Shown here piece after piece: positions 10,858 to 19,200 of a DNA stretch of 28,261 bases. Source of the DNA: Mnemiopsis leidyi (Eukaryota > Ctenophora > Tentaculata > Lobata > Bolinopsidae). Location of the stretch: contig JH156231.1 in NCBI GenBank assembly GCA_000226015.1, positions 81,654 to 109,914 of the forward strand. Reading direction: 5' to 3'. The notes under the pieces are model-generated. The model was not told where the DNA came from and did not search any database. It saw nothing but the letters and a program-made list of their open reading frames with translations. Numbering within the stretch: position 1 is the stretch's first letter; the number at the start of each line of letters is the position of its first letter. A program made the position numbers and the translations under genes.

Positions 10858-10866
10858 GATAAAAGT

Positions 10867-10903
10867 TTGTACAGCGAGGGCACGTGCACCCTCCCGTCAT
10901 TTA
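10867..10903 (+). mobile_element. Left half of a family B micro-transposon
   Basis: TTGTACAGCGAGGGCACG through CCTCCCGTCATTT matches the left half of the 60-bp B copy at 23870-23929 (read in reverse). Homology stops after CATTT, and no right end or duplication is seen. Confidence 0.55.
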
Positions 10904-10958
10904 ATTCATATGTTCTAGTTTTATTCTATACTATTCTGTATTCGTTTTTGCTTTAAGT

Positions 10959-11008
10959 TTGTACGGCAGCGCGCACCCTTCGAATGAGGGTCGGACGAAG
11001 TCAGACAA
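10959..11008 (+). mobile_element. Micro-transposon family B copy, 50 bp, TSD CTTTAAGT
   Basis: It starts TTGTACGGCAGCGCGCACCC and ends GTCGGACGAAGTCAGACAA. CTTTAAGT is exact at 10951-10958 and 11009-11016. Inside is a stem ACCCT/AGGGT. The terminal inverted repeat is only TTGT/ACAA. Confidence 0.85.
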
Positions 11009-11100
11009 CTTTAAGTTTACGTTGCCTTGTGCCTGGCCTTGTACAGCAGCGGCGCGCGCACCCTCCCGGCCTCCCGTTTTTTATTCGCTTCGAAAGAGGG

Positions 11101-11254
11101 TTGACGAGATTATATCCGTCTAGCTGCGTGTCAACGGGCGATGCGCGTCTAGAATTTCTTCGAAATTCAGGCCAGAAATGCGTGACAGCGCGTGATGGCC
11201 GCGACAGTAGGTTATCAACCTACAAGCTGCGTGAGTCGGGTATCACCGCGACAA
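11101..11254 (+). mobile_element. Micro-transposon family A copy 4, 154 bp, TSD AAAGAGGG, nested in B
   Basis: It has normal A ends, TTGACGAGATTATATCCGTC and GGTATCACCGCGACAA. AAAGAGGG is exact at 11093-11100 and 11255-11262. It carries an extra 94 bp (11131-11224) between two copies of AGCTGCGTG. The internal stem seen in copy 2 is deleted. Confidence 0.85.
11131..11224. repeat. 94-bp insert inside A copy 4, between AGCTGCGTG repeats
   Basis: AGCTGCGTG occurs once in normal A elements. Here it stands at both 11122-11130 and 11225-11233, so the insert behaves like a second insertion with a 8-9 bp duplication. It holds two perfect 7-bp hairpins: GAATTTC TTC GAAATTC (11152-11168) and GTAGGTT ATC AACCTAC (11207-11223). 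One end reads TTGTAG on the minus strand, but the other end does not start TTG. Confidence 0.6.
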
Positions 11255-11289
11255 AAAGAGGGTCGGACAAAGTCAAACAATACCAAATA

Positions 11290-11354
11290 CGCTGCCTAGC
11301 CCTACTGCTGCGAAGCGGCAGCGCTTCGGCGCGCGCATGCGCAAAGGGTCACAA
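11290..11354 (-). mobile_element. Diverged family C relative
   Basis: Read on the minus strand, TTGTGACCCTTTGCGC through CTGCCGCTTCGCAGCAG to GGGCTAGGCAGCG parallels the family C element at 9925-10000. The homology seems to continue outward, past the later insertion of A copy 5, to ATAAAACAA near 11444. Ends and duplication are not clear. Confidence 0.6.
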
Positions 11355-11362
11355 CGCGTGAC

Positions 11363-11428
11363 TTGACGAGGTTTTATCGGTCTACCGTTCTTAGCTGCGT
11401 GAGTCGGGTATAGGTATCACCGCGACAA
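11363..11428 (+). mobile_element. Micro-transposon family A copy 5, 66 bp, TSD CGCGTGAC
   Basis: It starts TTGACGAGGTTTTATCGG and ends TATCACCGCGACAA, with most of the central stem deleted and a small TATAGG addition. CGCGTGAC is exact at 11355-11362 and 11429-11436. Confidence 0.86.
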
Positions 11429-11450
11429 CGCGTGACATAAAACAAATTCG

Positions 11451-11480
11451 TTTTGAATGAGGGTACTCTGAGTCTGACAA
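11451..11480 (+). mobile_element. Right-half remnant of a family B micro-transposon
   Basis: TTTTGAATGAGGGTACTCTG followed by AGTCTGACAA resembles the right half of B elements. The left half and the duplication are missing. Confidence 0.45.
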
Positions 11481-11504
11481 ACTGAGACAAATGCCATGCA
11501 AGGG

Positions 11505-11606
11505 TTGACGAGATTATATCCGTCTAACGTTCTAACGAAACGTTCAGCAAAACGTTCTAACGAAACGTTCAGCTTTAGCTGCGTGAGTCGGGTATCACCG
11601 CGACAA
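11505..11606 (+). mobile_element. Micro-transposon family A copy 6, 102 bp, TSD TGCAAGGG
   Basis: Full A ends are present. TGCAAGGG is exact at 11497-11504 and 11607-11614. The interior stem unit AACGTTCTAACGAAACGTTC is duplicated in tandem with a 25-bp period (11526-11548 and 11551-11573), which accounts for the extra length relative to copy 2. Confidence 0.88.
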
Positions 11607-11832
11607 TGCAAGGGGGCCTATTTTTCGATCATACGGATGAAACGTCTCTGATTGAAAATCGATTTCAATTTCAAAACTCAGCTGCAGGATTCCAAAGCTG
11701 GACAAAACTTTTAAAAAGTTTCCTTTTTGGTACAATGTACAAGCAACCAGTTATGACAGCAAAAAACTATTAACCACAAAACTTCAAACCATCCTCTACA
11801 CTCTAGTTCACCTTATCTGGTGTTTACGCCGC

Positions 11833-11921
11833 TAGAAGAGATTACAATTACATCCGTCTACCGTTCGAACGAAACGATCTCGTTCAGCTTTAGCTGCGTG
11901 AGTCGGGTATCACCGCGACAA
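11833..11921 (+). mobile_element. Micro-transposon family A copy 7, left end decayed
   Basis: The right half is intact (AGCTTTAGCTGCGTGAGTCG to CCGCGACAA). The left end reads TAGAAGAGATTACAATTACA instead of TTGACGAGATTATATCC, with a small duplication. No clear 8-bp duplication is seen. Confidence 0.7.
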
Positions 11922-11976
11922 CTGCCGTTCGCCGTTCGCCAATTTTTTTTCAAATGTGTCACAAAGTGAGACAAGC

Positions 11977-12015
11977 TTGTTTCGTAAGAACGGTCGACAG
12001 ATATCATCTCGTCAA
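11977..12015 (-). mobile_element. Possible family A remnant, 39 bp
   Basis: TTGTTTCGTAAGAACGGTCG followed by ACAGATATCATCTCGTCAA keeps the A left end in reverse orientation. The other end is only TTGT-like, and the flanks AGACAAGC and TTCGAAGA do not match. Confidence 0.5.
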
Positions 12016-12421
12016 TTCGAAGAAAACTATCGACTAGTCATTGTTTTTGTAAAACTAAACGACGGTAAAACCGTCAAATAATGAAAATATCAACAGTTCA
12101 ACTTCATAATATCTTCAGATCTAATCCTTGATTAAGATACAGATTTACAGCTTACTTTTAGTTTGACACACACTCACATAAAACTTGGAATATTAGCATT
12201 GTGATGATGTTATTCTATTTATTGTGACCGTCTGATACTGATACTGATAGTGATAGTCATACTCTCCTATCAGTGTCTCGCGCGGCGAGCGACGTCCCCG
12301 GAGGCTGCCGCTACACAGCAAGACCATGAAAAGGTTCACTACAACATTATAGGTCGCTCATAAATAGTTGGCCGAATGGATTAGAGAGCCAGTGCAGCAT
12401 GCAGACTGTTGACAAGCTTCC

Positions 12422-12480
12422 CTAAGTCACGTGACCAGCTGATTGGGGCAGCTGGTCACGTAATCAATGACGTCACTTAG
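12422..12480. repeat. Foldback repeat with CTAAGT...ACTTAG ends
   Basis: The left arm reads CTAAGT then CACGTGACCAGCTG. The right arm, reverse-complemented, reads CTAAGTGACGTCATTGATTA then CGTGACCAGCTG. The left arm lacks about 12 bp relative to the right. The loop is ATTGGGG. It is probably a small MITE-like foldback. No flanking duplication was found. Confidence 0.6.
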
Positions 12481-12495
12481 AATTAAGGGGCTGTG

Positions 12496-12513
12496 AGTCA
12501 ATTGCAATTGACT
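12496..12513. repeat. Perfect 18-bp palindrome AGTCAATTGCAATTGACT
   Basis: It is an exact inverted repeat without a loop, just right of the foldback repeat. Its function is unknown. Confidence 0.7.
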
Positions 12514-13216
12514 TGTTCATTGTTGAAGGGTATAATGAGTGTATAATCAATAATTCAGTAATTGGGTGCAAGTAACAAACAGGGCAGACCTCACAAACAC
12601 ACGTTGTATGTTCCCAAACAGCAGTATTGTGAAACCTGGATATAGCTATCCGTATCTATATTTAAGAACATGTGAACAACTGATAAACAGAAACCAATTT
12701 GTGTATCAATATTTTAATATTCTTTACTTACGCCAAAACGTTCTTCAGTGATAACATTGACAACTACATAGTAATAGAACTACATAGTAATAGAACTCAT
12801 CATGACCAACACTGCTAACTCTTATGTTCTCTCATACACTGGCAGTATGAAAATACACATTATGTTAGAATCAGTAGTACAAATAAAAATGAGATCAAGC
12901 GTTTTGTTATATTACATCTGCGGATAAAATGCAAAACTAAATTTAAAATATTTATCAAGAATAATAATTTACAGAGCTTAAACCAAAGTTTCATGACTTC
13001 GTGACAAGATTTATACAGCGAGAAAAACCCCGCTTAATCATGATGAAACTCTTGTTTAACAGAGTGGAATATGCAGAGCAAGTCCGTTCTTTATCGTCAG
13101 CTCCTTATATTCGGTCAGCAGAACTTAATTCTTTCATCGTCAGGGATCCATGAAGATCACAGACGTAAGAATGAGGGTTTAAAGTAACACTTCACTTTTC
13201 TCCACCTGATTTTCCC

Positions 13217-16200
13217 TCAGACACACCCACACCCACCCACCAGAATATCGTCCACCAGCTGAACCACGATGTCCTGGTCCTTGCCGATAAACATGAGTAC
13301 GGTGGGGAGGAAGGATGTGGGGACACAGGTTCGTTCTGTCCTGATCCCGGCCAGGCCGTATAGCCGGTACAGTTCTGGATCTCTGAAAGTAGATTTGTTA
13401 GTTACCTTACAAGACAGGGGGTCCTCCAAACAATGTTATCGTGTGCCGCAATCAGGGTGTCTACTGTCTATCGTCTACAATCTACATAAAAGGTGTTACA
13501 TGACAAGATAAACGCACTACTAAAGTTTCATGTAGACCAATCGTCAGCAAAGGTGTTACATGTATCGAGGTATGGATGGGTTGAAACTTGAATAGAAACG
13601 ACACAAACAGAAGTGACGTGGATTTTTACCTGGAGATGTTGTTGATGAGCAGGTTGTAGTTACTAGAAATATCTTCTCTCATGCAATATCCACTACAGGA
13701 ACCAACCTCCAGTCTGGTAAATTGTACTTTTTAGGGGGGAAATATACACATTTATATTTTACAAGTAATGTAGAGTTGGCTACCATCAGCAGCAGTACAG
13801 AATTAGAAGCAAATAACTTATCAATGGACGATGACCACGTGAATATGTGATAGAAGACAGTTTAACCCATCTCTCTGATCACAAAACGACATGACACTCT
13901 GATTACTGACAATCAGAATTATCAGCGAAATTCGTACCCACAGTTAGTGCTCGTCGACAAGACTGTCAAAATTTTTCTGAATGTTTAGTGAACAAGCAAT
14001 GTGAAAGTTTCCCTTAGCGCGGAATATTCTTTTGTTCTGACGTCATAATTGTAACATAATTGAATAATTGTGCACGTTTTATTTTCACATTTGAAACATT
14101 TATATAGGTGAAACGTGACATTTAACCTAGTTTTAAACAGTTAAACCAAAACGTATTTACTGAAAATATACCATTTTATTGAAAAACTTTAAGTAGTATG
14201 TCATACATGCTTGATCTCAATCGACGAGAAAAGTGAATTTCATCTTCGTTAAAAACCTTAATTGATGACCGATGATAGAAGAGTTGTGGTAACAATTGCT
14301 AGTAAATTTACAGAGGTGTTTGACCAGAAATTCGCTTTCTGTTTTTTATCAAACCAATCCGTGGAAGTAAAATTCCCAAAGTGATGGAGAGAAATACTTC
14401 AGTCTTTAGAAACATAGAGAACATACAAATAATATTTGTATTAAAAGTATGTAGTTAGCAGGGCGCTTTAATGGACTTGTATCCTTATTTGCAACTTTGA
14501 GTTTTATGTGCAATCAGCAATCCTAAAGTTCACTTCTGAAGTTCTACGCATACAAGGTATACTGCCGCAGTTATGGTTGTTATTGGGCCTAGGGAGCAAC
14601 AGATTAGCTTTGTACTGTAATTATTTCGACATATATTGGTATTCTGAACCTACCTAATACTGCGGTATATGCAGGATAACATTTTCAGAAAATATTTTCG
14701 ATTATTTCCTCTAACGAGCAATTTCTCAATCGCAACTTAAGCCATCTTGGATTTCACTTGTTACATAGCCACGATTTGATGAGGATCTATCTAAATATTT
14801 CATACAATTTTGGCACCAACGTCAGGCTTAATATAGTCAGCGTTATAATTATACAGTTTGTTGTTATAATTATATTGTAGAACTATACTGTCTATCTGGC
14901 AGTATTGTGTACAAATACAGCTTCCTTCTAATCAATTGTACACAAGCTAGCACCTAATGCAGTACACTTTACTCCACATCGAATTATTGATTCATAACAC
15001 TTGCATAGTTGGCAACGTTGTGCTTTTTGACTGATAGCGATAATGATACTTCAAACGCAATTTAATGGCTACATTGATAACTTTTATAGTGTTCGAATAT
15101 GTCGAAAGAACTAAAAATTTAATATTTTCTCGTTAATATAATCTTTATTGATTCTGATTTCATCATTACTGACAATATATTTGCGTCAAACAATAAATAC
15201 CACCCTATTTGTAATCCTTATCCAATGATAACCGAGAAGAAAAATTCTTGTTGGCACACTAAATTCTGCTGACGACTGTAAAACACATAAGATCAGGGAG
15301 GGATGGCGGTTAACTTTACTGACGAAGAGAGAGAGGAACTACTCCCTGCAATGGCAGCTTGTGCCAAGGATTGTTACTTCTTCGAACGAAAACACAGCTT
15401 AAACAAATTCGCAACAGAACTAACTGAATTTAGGTTTGCCATAACGTTTAATTTTGTCAAAAAAGGTAGGTTGTCAGGTTGATTGTAAAGGACACTTTTT
15501 AATCAAAGCCCCTTTTCGATCAAAGCCCCTTTTCGCATGCAACCGTAACACCCCAATACTTCTTACCACCTGACTTCGCAGGGTAACAGAAAACTTGTGG
15601 TCAAGAAACAAAGTGCAGTACGCAGTTTACCAACTTACGGGTATCCCTGGCTATACCGAAAAACGTGTACTCGCGATACGCGGCACAAAAACAACCCGGA
15701 CTATTCTCCAAGATCTCAGCATGTTGGACCCTCGTCAAGTGCTGAGAGAGTACTTGCCCGGCCTGTTTGGCAAGGTGGACGAGAGTGATGGTTGGCGCAG
15801 GATCAGGGAGATTTGTGGGATTGCTCAGGAAGCCGCAGACCGGATACAACCGGACTTTTTGACGGGACACTCTCTGGGAGGGATGATGTGTGAGGTTGTC
15901 AGCTCCAATTCCAGGATACCGGGGTTCTCTTTTAATTCTCCTGGGCCTGTAGGTCTGGTAAATGAAACTTCCTTCCTCAACCCAGACATCGAGCGTTATA
16001 AAGGGGTGAAGTTTGAAGTTCACCTCAGAGAAAATGATCCCGTTAGTCAGGTCAACTACGAACTTCACATAAATCCGGAGCCTATATGGCATCCCGGATC
16101 CTCTCATCACATGCATGATATGGCAGACGACATTCAGAGGGATTATTCAATTTCCGTAGATAAAGATGCACTCCACATTATCAGTTCTCCCCTTATGGGG

Positions 16201-19200
16201 TTGAATCATAGAAAGTACATAAATACAGAGAAAAGAAAATTACTTAAGTTGCTGTTCAGGAGAAAGTCAATTTAACAACCTTTAAAACGCTTTACATTTG
16301 CTATCTAAAACAATTCTACCAGCTGATGACTCATCCCTTCTAAAGTTCATTAGAGCTTTTCATCTTCGCTCTATAAATAAAAGAGAAAAGGATTATCTTT
16401 GATGACTAAACTTCCTATATGTTTATTGCTGGTATGAGACATCTAAAAAGCGATCAGAATGATACTGTAAAGAATGCAACACCCTAGCCAAACAGCAATC
16501 TCATTGGAGTAGCGGGAGAAGAGGAATTTATTAAGAAATCTTACTATGGAGAATTCTGAAATCTTAATGTTGAAACTTTAAACTTTTGGCTTCACACATT
16601 TTTGTCACTCGTACATACAGTTACAACTTTTAATGTACATTGTACATAATTAATCTGAGGTTACTCTTGTCTTTGGCCCGTTTTTTGCGAGTCATATCAG
16701 AATCTTCCCTCGTTACTTTGGTTCTCGAAATCTTGTTTTATTCTAGACTTTTTATTCCTTCCCAATTTGCCGTCTAACCGAGTTTTGATTGTCAATGATT
16801 GCAGAAAAGGGACACCCGGGCTGTATCCGTATTAAATGCTACCTCGCAGTAGATCTGTATATTAAGGCAGGGTTAGTCTGCACCGTTGCAGTCGTAGTAG
16901 TCTCGGCAGACCAAAACTGCAAACACAAAAAATGTGTTTCTATTGCGTGATCAAGACGGAAGCACCTACTGATTAATCAATCATCTCTTGTTATGCTTTA
17001 AGCTTAAAATAAATTGATTGCTCCCTTTTAAAATGATCGCAAAGTTAGAAGAATCTACCACAGCAAAAAGTCACATCAGATTGAAACGCATTATCTGTCT
17101 TAACGGCAGCTTGTCTGATTAGAATCAGTACTTCTTAAATCGTTACACACACGTCGCGTCGTATACACGTTTGCATTAGTCTCAGCTAGGAAAGATTATG
17201 AAATTTATGCGAGCTCAGTATTGTTGGCTAGCCAACTAGCCAGTACACTTCAATTGCGACATTTCAATTCATATGCGAAGTATATGAAACATATTCTTTT
17301 TTTCGACGATCTGTTCGAATTTGTTTGCGTCAGACCGATATTGCTACAAAAAATCCAGGTCTAAATTATGACAAACCATGATATTATCCCGCAGATTTAG
17401 GACCAAATAGGAACTTGGTGAAGCTGAAAACTGCACTACAAAGATTTGACAACAGAGGCCACGGGCAACTGTTCCTGCATGAAGGTTAGCAATATATAAA
17501 TATGGCTGTAAACTTTCCAGTAAGCGGCAAAAGGACTCTTCTCATCGCTTGTGCGATCAGTGCTAACGACTGTTACTTTTTCGATCGGAAAGTAGGGTTT
17601 CATAACTATGTGAAAGAATTGAAGAAGTTTAGAGTTGAGGAAAACAGCAGGACAAAGAATGTGCTGCAGTATGCATTGTACAGAATTACCAAGCGAGGCC
17701 AACATAAAGGGAAAACAATCCTTGCTTTTCGTGGGACAGCCTCAAAGAGAACGATACAGCAGAATTTAGATCTTGTCGACCCGGAACAAATACTAGCGCA
17801 TGTTATGCCGGATATGTTTGAGGGTTTGGAAGAGGTTGAAGATGGTTGGGAAAAGGTTAGGGACGCAATGAACGCAGCAAGAAAGGCGGCTGAGACGCTA
17901 AATCCCAACTATATCACAGGACATTCTCTGGGCGGGGCCGTGGCGGAGGTGGTGTGCTCCTACACCAGAATATCCGGCTTCTCTTTTAACTGTCCGGGTC
18001 CCGTAGGTCTGATCACGGAGACTTCTTTTCTTAACCCAGACAGGGACTTCTGGCACGGTGTTCAGTTTGAGACTCATCTGAGAAAAGGCGACCCGATCTC
18101 TCTGATAAACGACGATCATCACATCAACCAAGAACCAGTGTGGTATAACGGAGTTAGTCATCGTATGGAGGAGCTAGCTAGAGATATCAAGAAGGGGAGC
18201 AGATACCGGACGTGTTTTGGATGCTTTGGTGGGAAAAAATACGGTCAGATTAGTCATTAGAAGACTTAGTTACGGCAAATTGTAGGGGTAGGCGCTAAGA
18301 ACTTTTCAAGGTCTAAACATAAAAATACATTTTACGAACATAGAAGTTTACTAATACATGATCGGTACCACGGTCTGAATACCAAAATCTTCGGAGAAAT
18401 AGGTGCTTGCTCATTTTATTCAGGTTCCGAAGAGTAAGGGTTTTGGCGAAGGATTTGATTTGTAAATTTGTAAATCGATCGTATTCATTCATGTATTGTG
18501 ATAGTTAGTGGTCGTTCACAAATTTAGCAAACTGTAAGTGGATGGAGGTAGGTTCCAAATAATAACGTTAAATAATTGTCCCCGTGAAGCCAATGTTCTT
18601 GGTATATAAATTCGTAATCTGGTATAAATCAAAACCTTTCCAATTTAAACCATAGTTCAATAAACTTAATATGAAAAGTCCCCAATTCATCAAAGTGACT
18701 TACCCTGGAGGGGCTATGACCCAGGACTCCCAACCAAGATCCCTGAAGTTTATGTACAGGGGTTCTAACTTGCATTTCTCTCCACCAAACTTTGACTGAA
18801 AATTCAAACGTTCACAGTTCCATTTACAAAATTAAAACCTCGTTCCTTATAGTTTGATCAGTTGTTGTACAAAATTTATTGTTGTACATGATCTTGACGT
18901 TCAATATTAAGATTTGTATAAGCGTTTAAAACAAATGTATCATGAAGTAGTTTACTCACAGATTTGGTACTTCTCTCGAAAGGAGAGTGAATGATGGCGG
19001 TCTCTCTGAACCTGTCCCTGGCGCGGTGAGACCGCTTTGTTTTCATGTTTTGGGGGACTGACATATCTTCTTCAGACCAAACCATGACGAACGCTTGATC
19101 ATCTGAAACACCCCGAGTTAACTTCTGTCTTTTACTGGCACGCTTACTGTTTTTAACGAGAGTCAAACAATGTTGACCAATATGACCATCATAACTTGTG

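Larger units (their letters stand above)
11039..11280 (+). mobile_element. Family B micro-transposon, about 80 bp net, interrupted by an A copy
   Basis: The left part, 11039-11100, starts TTGTACAGCAGCGGCGCG. The right part, 11263-11280, ends TCGGACAAAGTCAAACAA. Between them lies family A copy 4 with its duplication. Removing that insert restores a normal B element of about 80 bp. I cannot find an 8-bp duplication around this B copy (GCCTGGCC versus TACCAAAT), so it is older or its flank is rearranged. Confidence 0.75.
12016..13216. other. Non-coding DNA between the micro-element cluster and the TGF-beta gene
   Basis: Contents seen are a TGATACTGATAGTGATAG simple repeat near 12233-12258; a short family C-like fragment near 12296-12315; a foldback element and a palindrome (separate entries); and a 16-bp tandem duplication AACTACATAGTAATAG at 12762-12793. 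The part nearest 13216 should include the ligand's 3' UTR. I could not pick a poly(A) site. Confidence 0.45.

Noticed and set aside
10207-11614. CRISPR-like array of regularly repeated units
   Set aside because: Copies are in both orientations, unevenly spaced, of different lengths and have duplicated flanks; the genome is eukaryotic.
15601-16116. 171-codon minus-strand open frame
   Set aside because: It is the antisense shadow of lipase paralogue 1 and has no domain.
17606-18161. Minus-strand open frames opposite lipase 2
   Set aside because: Antisense shadows of a gene with intact catalytic residues.
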